Source: UBA11957 sp963603285
Lineage (GTDB): Bacteria; Bacillota; Clostridia; Lachnospirales; Lachnospiraceae
Direction: 5' to 3'
Assembly (NCBI GenBank): GCA_963603285.1
Contig: CAVCMG010000009.1
Span: forward strand, 1-64,000
Length of the DNA: 64,000 nucleotides
A program made the position numbers and the translations under genes. Under the pieces are notes generated by a model. That model was not told where the DNA came from and searched no databases. It worked only from the letters and a program-made list of their open reading frames with translations. Position 1 is the first letter of the stretch; each line of letters starts with the position of its first letter. Shown piece by piece: positions 7,508-16,483 of the stretch.

Positions 7508-8803
7508 ATGGAGCAGTATGTGATCAAGGGTGGGAATCCGCTCGTTGGTGAAGTAGAGATCGGCGGTGCAAAGAATTCTGCACTGGCTATTTTATCTGCG
7601 GCCATCATGACGGATGAGACCGTGTTTATTGAAAATCTGCCGGATGTCCGGGATATCAATGTATTACTGGAAGCTATCCAGAAGATTGGAGCAGTTGTTG
7701 ACAGAGTGGATCGTCACAGTGTCCGGATCAACGGATCAACGATCGGCGATATCAGTGTAGATTATGAATTTATCAAAAAGATCCGTGCCTCGTATTATCT
7801 GCTGGGTGCGCTTCTTGGCAAATATAAAAAGGCGGAGGTTCCGCTTCCGGGAGGATGTAATATCGGCAGCCGTCCGATCGACCTGCATCTGAAGGGATTC
7901 AGGGCTCTGGGCGCCAGCGTAGATATCCGCGGAGGTTCGATCTGTGCCGCAGCGGAAAATGGTCTGACAGGTAAGCATATTTATCTGGATATGGTATCTG
8001 TAGGCGCTACGATCAATATCATGATGGCAGCGTCCATGGCCAGCGGTTATACGATCCTTGAGAATGCAGCCCGTGAGCCGCATGTTGTAGACGTAGCCAA
8101 TTTCTTAAATTCCATGGGTGCCAATATCAAGGGTGCCGGTACGGATGTGATCCGTATCCGCGGTGTGGAGAAGCTTCATGCAACCCATTACTCCATCGTG
8201 CCGGATATGATCGAGGCCGGTACGTATATGATGGCTGCCGCCGCTACAAAGGGTGATGTGCTGATCAAGAATGTTATTCCGAAGCACCTGGAAGCCACAA
8301 CAGCCAAGCTTTCCGAGATGGGCTGTGAGGTACAGGAGTTTGATGATGCGATCCGTGTAATCGCCAATAAGCGTCTCAGACGCACCCATATCAAGACGCT
8401 GCCGTATCCGGGCTATCCGACAGATATGCAGCCACAGATCGCTGTGGTTCTGGCCCTTGCCAGCGGTACCAGCGTTGTGACAGAGAGTATTTTTGAAAAC
8501 CGTTTTAAATATGTAGATGAGCTGGCCCGCATGGGCAGCTGCATCAAGGTTGAAGGCAACACCGCCATTATCGATGGTGTGGAGGGTTTCACCGGTGCAA
8601 GAGTCAGCGCACCGGATCTTCGTGCGGGAGCCGCACTGGTCATCGCCGGTCTGGCTGCAGAGGGTATTACGGTTGTCGATGATATCGTTTATATCCAGCG
8701 TGGATACGAGGACTTCGAAGTGAAGCTTGCCGGTCTCGGTGCAGAGATCGAGAGAGTCTCCAGCGAGAAGGAAATCCAGAAGTTCAGACTCAGAGTGGGT
8801 TGA
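7508..8803 (+). CDS. murA: UDP-N-acetylglucosamine 1-carboxyvinyltransferase (MurA)
   Basis: MurA transfers enolpyruvate from PEP to UDP-GlcNAc, the first committed step of peptidoglycan synthesis. I start it at the ATG at 7508 (MEQYVIKGGN), which has GAGGAG upstream; longer in-frame starts reach into the leader hairpin. The 431-residue length is normal. Lys22 and Asn23 of GGAKNSAL and the catalytic Cys117 of GGCNIGSRPID are present, so it should be active and fosfomycin-sensitive by family rule. In many Firmicutes murA adjoins spoIID-spoIIQ; here four unrelated genes separate them. It ends at its own terminator. Confidence 0.95.
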   Translation: MEQYVIKGGNPLVGEVEIGGAKNSALAILSAAIMTDETVFIENLPDVRDINVLLEAIQKIGAVVDRVDRHSVRINGSTIGDISVDYEFIKKIRASYYLLGALLGKYKKAEVPLPGGCNIGSRPIDLHLKGFRALGASVDIRGGSICAAAENGLTGKHIYLDMVSVGATINIMMAASMASGYTILENAAREPHVVDVANFLNSMGANIKGAGTDVIRIRGVEKLHATHYSIVPDMIEAGTYMMAAAATKGDVLIKNVIPKHLEATTAKLSEMGCEVQEFDDAIRVIANKRLRRTHIKTLPYPGYPTDMQPQIAVVLALASGTSVVTESIFENRFKYVDELARMGSCIKVEGNTAIIDGVEGFTGARVSAPDLRAGAALVIAGLAAEGITVVDDIVYIQRGYEDFEVKLAGLGAEIERVSSEKEIQKFRLRVG

Positions 8804-8833
8804 TTGTAAAGTGGATATTGGATAAGGAAATGG

Positions 8834-8867
8834 GAGAGAGAATCTTTTGAAGAGGTTCTCTCTTTTT
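8834..8867 (+). terminator. Terminator of murA
   Basis: GAGAGAGAA (8834-8842) pairs with TTCTCTCTTT, followed by a run of T. Confidence 0.8.
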
Positions 8868-8875
8868 GATTGTGG

Positions 8876-8922
8876 AAAACGCCCTGCAATATAAACAACA
8901 GCTTACATTACAGGGCGTTTTA
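8876..8922. terminator. Terminator of the LacI-type gene
   Basis: AAAACGCCCTG pairs with CAGGGCGTTTT across a 24-nt loop. T-runs on both strands allow bidirectional use; it lies directly at the 3' end of the minus-strand regulator. Confidence 0.75.
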
Positions 8923-8930
8923 TATGAGAA

Positions 8931-9953
8931 TCAGAGAATCTGCCGGACGCTCTGTCGTCGCAGGATTTTATACGGTACATTGAAAGCGCCGCCGGTAAAA
9001 TCCGGGTTGGCGATGTATTCGAGCAGGAGCTGTGCGGCTTTGACACCGGTGTCCGGTGTGGCATGCCGGATGGTGGTCAGGGAGGGACGGATGGCTCCTG
9101 CAAGATTGGTGTCGTCTACACCGGTCACGGAAATCTGCTGTGGTACCTGGATATTATTATCGTACATAAAACCGATTGCGCCGATGGCCATATTGTCGCT
9201 GGCACAGATCACAGCGGTCGGAAGCAGGGCACTGGTTTCGTAGATCTGATGCATGCCGTTGTAGCCGTCGTCAATGGTAAAGGCCTTTTCAAAGGTCATC
9301 ATATCTTCGCGGATGGACAGATAACATTCGTGCATACCTTTCATATACCCCTCATATCTCTTTTTCCCTGCAGAAAGATCGTGCATCGGGCCGCCGATAA
9401 AGGCGATATTACGGTGTCCCATATCGTACAGAAAATGCACCATATCACAAAGAGCCTGCTTGTTATCCATATTGACAGAGCTGCAGGGGACTTTTATGTT
9501 GAATTTTGGGATGTCCTGGCATACATAGACGATCGGGATATGTTTTTTGCGGACCCACATCATATGATCTTCGGGGATATGGATATTGGCCATGATAACC
9601 CCATCTACCTGCTTATCCTTCAGCACGTTAAGAAAATGGATCTCCTTTTCCAGATTTCCGTTGGTTTCACAGATGATCAGATTATATCCGAGAGGTGTGA
9701 CCACGTTATTGATGCCCTGCATGATACGGCCAAAAATATTGTTGGAAATATCCGGGAAAAGTACGCCGATCAGTTTGGTGGATTTGTGGGAATTCTTTCT
9801 GGCCGCTACGGTGGGAACATATTCCAGTCTGCGTACGGCCTCCATAACGCGGTGATACGTTTCTTTGGAAACGGTCGTGCTCTGATTCATGACTCTGGAA
9901 ACGGTGGAAATGGAGACTCCGGCGGCCTCTGCAACATCATGGATTGTAGACAT
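8931..9953 (-). CDS. LacI/GalR-family transcriptional regulator
   Basis: The 340-residue protein has the LacI DNA-binding head at its N-terminus (TIHDVAEAAGVSISTVSRVMN, recognition helix SISTVSRV) followed by a periplasmic-binding-protein-like sensor domain (LIGVLFPDISNNIFGRIMQG through SVTGVDDTNLAGAIRPSLTT). I start it at 9953; an ATG nine codons earlier lacks a ribosome binding site, while AGAGG precedes 9953. It is divergent from the GH32/ABC operon and almost certainly its repressor, sensing a fructose-containing sugar or metabolite. A palindrome with LacI-type half-sites lies between them at 10009-10034. Confidence 0.92.
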   Translation of the reverse strand: MSTIHDVAEAAGVSISTVSRVMNQSTTVSKETYHRVMEAVRRLEYVPTVAARKNSHKSTKLIGVLFPDISNNIFGRIMQGINNVVTPLGYNLIICETNGNLEKEIHFLNVLKDKQVDGVIMANIHIPEDHMMWVRKKHIPIVYVCQDIPKFNIKVPCSSVNMDNKQALCDMVHFLYDMGHRNIAFIGGPMHDLSAGKKRYEGYMKGMHECYLSIREDMMTFEKAFTIDDGYNGMHQIYETSALLPTAVICASDNMAIGAIGFMYDNNIQVPQQISVTGVDDTNLAGAIRPSLTTIRHATPDTGVKAAQLLLEYIANPDFTGGAFNVPYKILRRQSVRQIL

Positions 9954-10008
9954 ATAAATACCTCTGTGTGAAAATATCATGAAAACAAATTAAAAAGCTC
10001 GTAAAAAC

Positions 10009-10034
10009 TATGAAAACGATATCATATTTTCATA
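10009..10034. promoter_or_regulatory. Candidate LacI-family operator
   Basis: TATGAAAA and TTTTCATA form an 8-bp inverted repeat with a 10-bp centre, in the divergent intergenic region. Related GAAAA-containing half-sites occur at 9968-9987 and near 10044. These resemble the TGAAAACG half-sites used by many LacI regulators. Confidence 0.5.
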
Positions 10035-10156
10035 GAAAATGCAAGAAAACACGCTTTTACACAATCACAGGATGAAAGAAACGTTCAGTTTGCGAATGGT
10101 ATTTTGACAGCGGACTCGGTAGAATGTAAGTAATCAAAAAAGAAAGAGAGAGGCTT

Positions 10157-11623
10157 ATGAAGGGAGTTTACTATCAGCCGAAAGGTGGATGGGTCGGAGA
10201 TACGATTCCGTTTGCGCATGATGGAAAGTATTATATCTTTTATCTTCATGACAAAAGAAACGGAAATTCGGAAGACGAATATGGTTACCGCACCAGCTGG
10301 AATCTGCTGGTTACAGAGGATGGCATCCATATCATAGACTATGGCGAGGTTCTTCCGGTCGGAACATATGAGGAAGCAGACTATGCCTGCTATACAGGTT
10401 CGGTCATCAAAGGAAAAGATGGCAGATTTCATATGTTTTATACGGCCCAGAATAATTACAATCCCCGGTATCATAAGGATGGCCGTCCGTTGCAGTTTGT
10501 TGCCCACGCGGTGAGTGATGATCTGCTGCACTGGACCAAAATTCCGGAGGATACCTTCGGTGCGGACGAGTCGGTCTATGAGCCATGGGATTGGCGGGAT
10601 CCTTTTGTTTTCTATAATGAAGAAGAAGGGCGCTATAATATGCTCCTTGCGGCGAGACTGACCGGAGCCAGTGAAAAAAACGGTGGATGCGTTGGCTTAT
10701 GTACCTCAGATGATTTGGTGCACTGGGAAGCAAGGCAACCGTTTTTTAACCCGGAGTCGTATATGACGCATGAATGTCCGGATCTGTTTCGGATGGGAGA
10801 CAAGTGGTATCTGGTCTATTCCACATTTTCGGAAAAATTTGTCACGCATTATCGCTGTGCAGATACGATCCATGGCCCATGGGTGGCACCTGTGGAGGAT
10901 ACGTTTGATGGTCGGGCCTTTTATGCAGCCAAGACAGCGATGGTCGGTGACGAACGGATGGCTTTTGCCTGGGTGCCGACGAAGCGCGGTGACAGTGATT
11001 TCGGCCAGTATGAATGGGGCGGAACGCTGATTGCCCATAAGGTGCAGAAGCAGCCGGATGGCAGGCTGACGGTGCGGCCGCCGGAAGCGCTGGAAAAACT
11101 GTTTGCAAAGGAGATCACGCCCAAGAAGCTGGTGGATGCCAGCACAGAGATAGCGAATATGGAAGGCAGCCGGGGGATTGTAGCCGGTGAAATGCCACAG
11201 ACCTGCATGATCGAGGCAGATATCGAGTTTGCAAAAGATACGAGATCCTTTGGACTTGCCGTGCGGCAGGATGACTGTCTGGCACAGGGATATTATCTGC
11301 GGTTTGAACCGTTTTACAACCGCATCGTTGCCGATATGTGGCCAAGGCGTGTTCCGGGGGTGAATCAGTGGTATATCGATGGCGATAAACCGTTTATGGT
11401 TGAACTGGAAAGACCACTGGATTACAGAAAACTGCAGCAGGACAAGGTGCATCTGCGGCTGATCGCCGATGGTTCGATCCTGTGTCTGTATGTCAATGAT
11501 ATGGTGGCGCTGACCACCAGAGCGTATGCTGCAGAGCAGACCCACTGGGGTTTTACCGTCAGCGATGGCAGCATCCGGGTTACCAATATTCATATGTACA
11601 AAATAGCTGAAAATAACAGCTGA
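10157..11623 (+). CDS. GH32-like glycoside hydrolase with variant nucleophile motif
   Basis: The 488-residue cytoplasmic protein (no signal peptide) has the five-bladed propeller pattern of GH32/GH43-type enzymes. Three acidic positions match the GH32 triad: Asp15 in GGWVGDTIPF where canonical enzymes have WxNDPNG, Asp148 in WRDPF, and Glu206 in HECPDLF. A C-terminal beta-sandwich (about residue 330 onward) follows. The altered first motif suggests a substrate other than plain sucrose or levan, perhaps a fructosyl-disaccharide or modified fructan; this is inference. It is the first gene of a five-gene operon with a sugar ABC importer and a canonical GH32 enzyme, divergent from a LacI regulator. 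Confidence 0.8.
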   Translation: MKGVYYQPKGGWVGDTIPFAHDGKYYIFYLHDKRNGNSEDEYGYRTSWNLLVTEDGIHIIDYGEVLPVGTYEEADYACYTGSVIKGKDGRFHMFYTAQNNYNPRYHKDGRPLQFVAHAVSDDLLHWTKIPEDTFGADESVYEPWDWRDPFVFYNEEEGRYNMLLAARLTGASEKNGGCVGLCTSDDLVHWEARQPFFNPESYMTHECPDLFRMGDKWYLVYSTFSEKFVTHYRCADTIHGPWVAPVEDTFDGRAFYAAKTAMVGDERMAFAWVPTKRGDSDFGQYEWGGTLIAHKVQKQPDGRLTVRPPEALEKLFAKEITPKKLVDASTEIANMEGSRGIVAGEMPQTCMIEADIEFAKDTRSFGLAVRQDDCLAQGYYLRFEPFYNRIVADMWPRRVPGVNQWYIDGDKPFMVELERPLDYRKLQQDKVHLRLIADGSILCLYVNDMVALTTRAYAAEQTHWGFTVSDGSIRVTNIHMYKIAENNS

Positions 11624-11637
11624 TAAAGGAGGATATC

Positions 11638-12978
11638 ATGAACTTAAAGAAAGTGAAAGCGATGGGAGCAATGGTACTTGCAGCGGCTACAGTTCTTACC
11701 GGCTGTGGCGCGGGAGCAACGACGTCGTCATCAACAGCAGCGTCTTCGACGGCAGCAGGCGAGACGTCCACAGTGTCTGCCGATGGTGTGCGGGAAATCC
11801 ACTACTTTTCTTCCCGGTCGGCATCGGACGATACGATGGTCACCTTACAGGAGGTTACGGATGCCTATAATGCACAGGGTGGCAATGTTAAGCTGGTCAT
11901 TGACAGCAATGCGGACAGATCTGCCTATGACCAGAAGCTGCGTACGATGATCGCAGGAAACCAGATGCCGGATATGTTTGATCTGGATGCCACACCGTAT
12001 GCTGTTAAGCTGGGCGAGCAGGGTAAGCTGACCGATATGGATGCATTTCTGGATGAGATCGGTGAGAAGGACAGCTATATTCCGCTGGCACTGAATTATG
12101 GACGTACCTCGGATGGCAAGCTGTATACCCTGCCGTTGGAGCTGTCTACAGAAATGATCTGGTATAACAAGGATATGTTCGCAGACGCTGGTGTGGAAGT
12201 GCCGAAGACACTGGATGATCTTCTGGCTGCATGCAAAGCGCTGCAGGAAAAAGGATATACACCGTTTGGTATCGGTGGTGGCGACGACTGGCCGCTGCTT
12301 CGTCTGCTGGCAACCTATCCATTCCGTATGACCGGCAACGATTTCCTGAACCAGCTGGCATCTGGTGAAGCAAAAATGACAGATGCAGCCGGTGTTGCTA
12401 CCAGTGAATTTATGGCACAGATCGGTCAATATTTCCAGCCAGGCTTCTCCACAACAGACGTTGCCACAGGTCTGAACCTGTTTCTGAGCGGAAAATGCGC
12501 TATGTATCCGACCGGAACCTGGGAGCTGAACTATTTTACAGATGAGAACCGGCCGGAAGGTTTAAATGTCGGTTACTTCTATATGCCGACATGTGAAGGT
12601 GCTGTGACAGATGCCAATGAATACTGGGCCTTTGGCGGTATCGGTCTTGCTGTAAACCCGGATAAATTCGATGATCAGTACAAGGACTATCTGACCTATA
12701 TTGTAAAGAACTACAGCCCGGCATATTATGCACATCAGCATCTTGCCCCGCAGAAGGTAGATACAAGCGATACAACAGGCTTTGATCCGCTGTTTGTTCA
12801 GATCATGGATGATACAGCCCAAATGGGTGATACCGCAGCTCGTCCGTGGGATGTAGTGCTGAACGAGGATGTTATCGCTACGATTAATGATAACCTGCCG
12901 GGTCTTTGCATGGGTGAAGAGACGCCGGAGGACTTCGAAGCTGCTGTGGATGAAGCGCTCGAGGCAGCAACAAACTGA
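11638..12978 (+). CDS. Sugar ABC transporter substrate-binding lipoprotein
   Basis: This is a family 1 extracellular solute-binding protein (446 residues). A lipoprotein signal peptide ends in the lipobox VLTGC (Cys23), followed by a Ser/Thr/Ala-rich linker to about residue 55. The mature domain contains typical elements such as FDLDATPYAVKLGEQGKLTDM and LFLSGKCAMYPTGTWEL. The gene follows the GH32-like gene by 14 bases with an ideal AAAGGAGG site. It delivers an oligosaccharide, most likely fructose-containing given the neighbours, to the two permeases downstream. A strong hairpin just after the stop probably protects this mRNA segment. Confidence 0.92.
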   Translation: MNLKKVKAMGAMVLAAATVLTGCGAGATTSSSTAASSTAAGETSTVSADGVREIHYFSSRSASDDTMVTLQEVTDAYNAQGGNVKLVIDSNADRSAYDQKLRTMIAGNQMPDMFDLDATPYAVKLGEQGKLTDMDAFLDEIGEKDSYIPLALNYGRTSDGKLYTLPLELSTEMIWYNKDMFADAGVEVPKTLDDLLAACKALQEKGYTPFGIGGGDDWPLLRLLATYPFRMTGNDFLNQLASGEAKMTDAAGVATSEFMAQIGQYFQPGFSTTDVATGLNLFLSGKCAMYPTGTWELNYFTDENRPEGLNVGYFYMPTCEGAVTDANEYWAFGGIGLAVNPDKFDDQYKDYLTYIVKNYSPAYYAHQHLAPQKVDTSDTTGFDPLFVQIMDDTAQMGDTAARPWDVVLNEDVIATINDNLPGLCMGEETPEDFEAAVDEALEAATN

Positions 12979-13012
12979 TCCTTACATGTAACTGATATGT
13001 GAGATATACAAA

Positions 13013-13045
13013 GGATGCCTGCATAGATATAACATGCAGGCATCC
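13013..13045 (+). repeat. Intercistronic hairpin between binding protein and permease
   Basis: GGATGCCTGCA and TGCAGGCATCC form a perfect 11-bp stem with an 11-nt loop and no T-run. Such structures typically stabilise the upstream binding-protein mRNA or partly attenuate downstream genes. The ATG at 13034 lies inside it, which argues against that codon as the permease start. Confidence 0.75.
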
Positions 13046-13069
13046 GTCAAATTGGAGAAAATTAACTAT

Positions 13070-13939
13070 ATGAAAGTCTTACGTGATAAAAAAGCGATCG
13101 CAGTCTTTCTGCTTCCGGGTCTTATCGTGTATTCGATTCTGGTCATGATCCCCATTGTGATTTCGGTCTACTACAGTCTGCTCGACTGGGATGGTCTTGG
13201 CCCGAAGAAGTTTGTGGGACTTAAGAATTTTGTCAAACTGATCGGAGATTCGGTTTTTACCAGAGCGTTTGCCAACAATTTGGTCTATATTGTAATTGTT
13301 ATGGTACTGCAGCTGGGAATTGGTTTTATTATTGCCGTGCTGCTGACATATCTGAAAAAGGGAAGAGGCTTTATCCAGACGGTGTATTATATTCCCTCGG
13401 TTATTACCGTCATTGCGATTTCGCAGCTGTTTACCTGCTTTTATTCTTATGAACCGCTGGGTCTTTTTAACATTTTTCGGCAGCTGTTCGGGCTGCAGCC
13501 GGTGGCCTTTTTAAGTGAATACAATATGGTTTTGCCCGCCGTTGCTTCGGTGGAGGGCTGGCAGTATATTGGTATCTATATGATCATATTTTATTCGGCA
13601 CTGTCCAGTGTATCGCCGGATATGCTCGAAGCGGCAAGAATCGACGGCGCGACGGAGCTGCAGATTCTGTTTAAGATCCGCATTCCGGCTATTGCCAATG
13701 TCATCATGCTGGTCTGCATCCTGAGTCTTGTCGGTGCATTGCGTGGCTTTGCCGCCCCGATGAATATGACCAAGGGCGGTCCGAACCACCGGTCAGAAAT
13801 TTTGGCGACATACATGTATAAGAAGGCCTTTACGAGCCGTGATTATGGATACGGAAGTGCCATTGCTGTCGTTATTGTTATTTTGAGTATTATCGGCGTT
13901 CTGCTGATCAGCCGGTATATGGACAAAGAAGATGCCTAA
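13070..13939 (+). CDS. Sugar ABC transporter permease, MalF/UgpA type
   Basis: A multi-pass inner membrane permease (289 residues from 13070) with about six membrane helices, starting with AVFLLPGLIVYSILVMIPIV. The EAA loop that contacts the ATPase reads EAARIDGATELQILFKIRIPAI. I prefer the ATG at 13070 (GGAG 12 bases upstream) because an earlier in-frame ATG at 13034 is buried in a hairpin. It pairs with the next permease to form the channel. No ATPase gene is in this operon, so a shared MsmK-type ATPase from elsewhere is expected. Confidence 0.9.
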   Translation: MKVLRDKKAIAVFLLPGLIVYSILVMIPIVISVYYSLLDWDGLGPKKFVGLKNFVKLIGDSVFTRAFANNLVYIVIVMVLQLGIGFIIAVLLTYLKKGRGFIQTVYYIPSVITVIAISQLFTCFYSYEPLGLFNIFRQLFGLQPVAFLSEYNMVLPAVASVEGWQYIGIYMIIFYSALSSVSPDMLEAARIDGATELQILFKIRIPAIANVIMLVCILSLVGALRGFAAPMNMTKGGPNHRSEILATYMYKKAFTSRDYGYGSAIAVVIVILSIIGVLLISRYMDKEDA

Positions 13940-13952
13940 AGGAGAACCGTGT

Positions 13953-14792
13953 ATGGATTATGTAGTAAAAAAACGAATAAGAAAATGTATATACTGGTTT
14001 GTAATGATCGCTTTTCTGATCATTCAGGCATATCCGGTTCTCTGGCTTCTGATTGCCGCTTTCCGGCCGAATATGGAGCTTCTGACGGAACCCTTCAGTA
14101 TACCGAAGGTATTTACGCTGGAAAATTTCCAGACGATTTTTACGACCAGCCATATTCTTACCTATATTAAAAACAGTGCCATTATTTCTGTAATCTCTCT
14201 GTTTTTTATCGTTGTATTCAGTTCGATGGCGTCCTTTGCCCTGGCAAAGATGGATTTCAGAGGAAGAAAGAAGATATACCGCTATTTTCTGATCGGTCTG
14301 ACGATCCCGTATGCGGTAACGCTGATCCCGCTGTTTACGATGTTTGCAAAGATTGGTCTGGTAGATACGAGACTCAGTGTAATCTTACCGCTTCTGGCAT
14401 TCCAGCTGCCGGTGTCGATTATGCTGTTTGTGAATTTCTATTCCTTTATTCCGGATGAAATTATTGAAGCAGCGATCATTGATGGAGCAAGTATCTATGG
14501 CATTTATACAAAGATCATTGTGCCGCTGTCATTGAATACTATTCTGACGGTACTGGCTATGAACTTTATTACCGTATGGAACGATTATACTTTCAGTCTT
14601 GTATTCATCAACAGCACGGAGCTGAAAACCATATCTATCGGTCTGACAGACTTTATCGGGCCGAGAGGACTTAAAGACTGGGGTGCTACATATGCGGCGA
14701 TCGCACTTTCTATCCTGCCGACATTAGTGATCTATTTCGGACTGAATAAGAAAATGACAGCCGGTATGACGTTAGGAGCGGTAAAATCATGA
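13953..14792 (+). CDS. Sugar ABC transporter permease, MalG/UgpE type
   Basis: The second membrane permease, 279 residues, with six predicted helices and the EAA loop EAAIIDGASIYGIYTKIIVPL. I chose the ATG at 13953, which follows AAAGGAGA by seven bases; the ATG at 13932 lies upstream of that site. The gene lies 13 bases downstream of the first permease and its stop overlaps the next gene's start by 4 bases, so translation is coupled through the operon. It belongs to the CUT1 family, which imports oligosaccharides. Confidence 0.92.
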   Translation: MDYVVKKRIRKCIYWFVMIAFLIIQAYPVLWLLIAAFRPNMELLTEPFSIPKVFTLENFQTIFTTSHILTYIKNSAIISVISLFFIVVFSSMASFALAKMDFRGRKKIYRYFLIGLTIPYAVTLIPLFTMFAKIGLVDTRLSVILPLLAFQLPVSIMLFVNFYSFIPDEIIEAAIIDGASIYGIYTKIIVPLSLNTILTVLAMNFITVWNDYTFSLVFINSTELKTISIGLTDFIGPRGLKDWGATYAAIALSILPTLVIYFGLNKKMTAGMTLGAVKS

Positions 14793-16210
14793 GAGAGATC
14801 ATCCGACCGCAGAAGCATTTTGCCCTGCATAAGGGCTGGATCAATGATCCCAACGGGCTGGTGTGGTTTCAGGGCGCGTATCATCTGTATTTTCAGTGCA
14901 ATCCGTACAGCAACGAATGGGATAAAATGCACTGGGGCCATGCCATTAGTCAGGATCTGATGCACTGGGAGGAGTGTCAGCCGGCACTTTTCCCGGATAT
15001 GCCGTATGAGGATTATCAGCGTGGCGGCTGCTTTTCCGGTTCGGTCATTGTACATGAGGAGCGGCTGTATGCCTTTTATACGGCAGTGACCATGCAGAAC
15101 GGAGAAGCTACGCAGACGGTGTGTATGGCGTATTCGGACGATGGCTATACCTTTGTCAAACCGGAGGAAAATCCGCTGATTGCCACATGTCCCTGCGAAA
15201 GCCGGGATTTCCGGGATCCCAAGGTTATCTGGTATAAGGATCGCTGGCAGATGGTTATTGGTGGTTCAAGCGGCGATGCTGCTGATCTGAAAAGTCATGG
15301 CCGTATCTATTTATACCATGCCATGGATCTGTACCACTGGAACTATGACGGAATTTTATACGAAGCCCAGGACGGCGAAGGCACGATGTTCGAATGTCCG
15401 GATCTGTTTAAGGTTGATGGAAAATGGGTCATCACAGCGTCGCCGATGAACCGTACAGATTTCTGGCCGACGGTATATATGACAGGTGTGTTGAATTTTA
15501 AAAACTGTCTGTTCTGTAAAGAGAATGTCCGGACGCTGGATTATGGTCCTTATTATTACGCTTCGCAGGTGTATCACGATAAGGATGACCGGCTGGTATC
15601 CCTTGCCTGGATCGGTGGATGGGAATGGATGCCCTGGATCCACGATCACGGTCCGTCGGAAGAAAACGGTTACCGGGGGATTATGTCTTTTCCAAGGCTG
15701 CTTACGATGAGCAGTGATGACTGTCTGCGGCTGAAGCCTTATGTGGAAAATGAACAGGAGCTTTTGCAGATACAGGCGGGGCTGCAGACAGCGAAGGTAC
15801 TGACCTGTAATACCCAGGGCGAGAGAATGCCAGTGGAAGCGGAGCAGACCGTATGGCAGCTGCATGGTATGCTGGCAAGAAATATCACGACATCCGCGGT
15901 ATCTTTTCTGTTTAGCGATGAGGACGGGCATAAAATCCGGATCACCATGGATTTTCTGTTTGGCAATCTGATCACGGATTATATGGAAGCGGATCCGTGG
16001 ACGCGCGGCAGTATCAAAATCTTCAAAGCGGATATCGAAAAGGAAAAGGAGTTCCGGTTTGATGTGATGCGGGATGGCAATGTGCTCGAGGTATATCTGT
16101 TTGATGGAAAGTATAATGTGACAACACTTTGTTATCCGACGGACGGAAAGCTGTATATGACGGTTTTGACGAACGGGGCGGGTGCGAAAATGCGGTACTT
16201 GAAGTTGTAA
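14789..16210 (+). CDS. GH32 beta-fructofuranosidase (sucrose/fructan hydrolase)
   Basis: The 473-residue enzyme has the complete GH32 signature: nucleophile Asp20 in GWINDPNG, transition-state Asp143 in FRDPK and acid/base Glu202 in FECPDLF. It has a five-bladed propeller followed by a C-terminal beta-sandwich from about residue 330. With no signal peptide it acts inside the cell on sugars brought in by the adjacent importer, releasing fructose from sucrose, kestose or short fructans (with or without phosphate). It overlaps the preceding permease by 4 bases (ATGA). No fructokinase is in the operon. Confidence 0.92.
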   Translation: MREIIRPQKHFALHKGWINDPNGLVWFQGAYHLYFQCNPYSNEWDKMHWGHAISQDLMHWEECQPALFPDMPYEDYQRGGCFSGSVIVHEERLYAFYTAVTMQNGEATQTVCMAYSDDGYTFVKPEENPLIATCPCESRDFRDPKVIWYKDRWQMVIGGSSGDAADLKSHGRIYLYHAMDLYHWNYDGILYEAQDGEGTMFECPDLFKVDGKWVITASPMNRTDFWPTVYMTGVLNFKNCLFCKENVRTLDYGPYYYASQVYHDKDDRLVSLAWIGGWEWMPWIHDHGPSEENGYRGIMSFPRLLTMSSDDCLRLKPYVENEQELLQIQAGLQTAKVLTCNTQGERMPVEAEQTVWQLHGMLARNITTSAVSFLFSDEDGHKIRITMDFLFGNLITDYMEADPWTRGSIKIFKADIEKEKEFRFDVMRDGNVLEVYLFDGKYNVTTLCYPTDGKLYMTVLTNGAGAKMRYLKL

Positions 16211-16319
16211 AACGAAAGGCGTTTCACTGCAAAGTCAGATTTGCTGTTATGTGTAGTATAGTGCAGAGAAAATGTTGCGGGTATATGCCTACTGTTTTAA
16301 ATACAAAACTGATTATGAT

Positions 16320-16354
16320 AAAAGCATCTTTACTGTAATGTAAGGGTGCTTTTT
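16320..16354 (+). terminator. Terminator of the fructan operon
   Basis: AAAAGCATCTTTAC pairs with GTAAGGGTGCTTTT across a 6-nt loop, with trailing T. Confidence 0.8.
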
Positions 16355-16483
16355 GATTATGGGAAAAGAGCTAATAAATAAAATACTAAAAACAACGTCT
16401 TTTTTGCTTTATCCATCTTGTAAAAATGAGCCGGGTGTATTATTTTAAATATTATATATTACAAGGAAAAACGGGTGAAGAAC

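Noticed and set aside
9063..9971. A 302-codon frame antisense to the LacI-type gene
   Set aside because: The minus strand carries an unmistakable LacI head and sensor domain; the plus frame has no motif.
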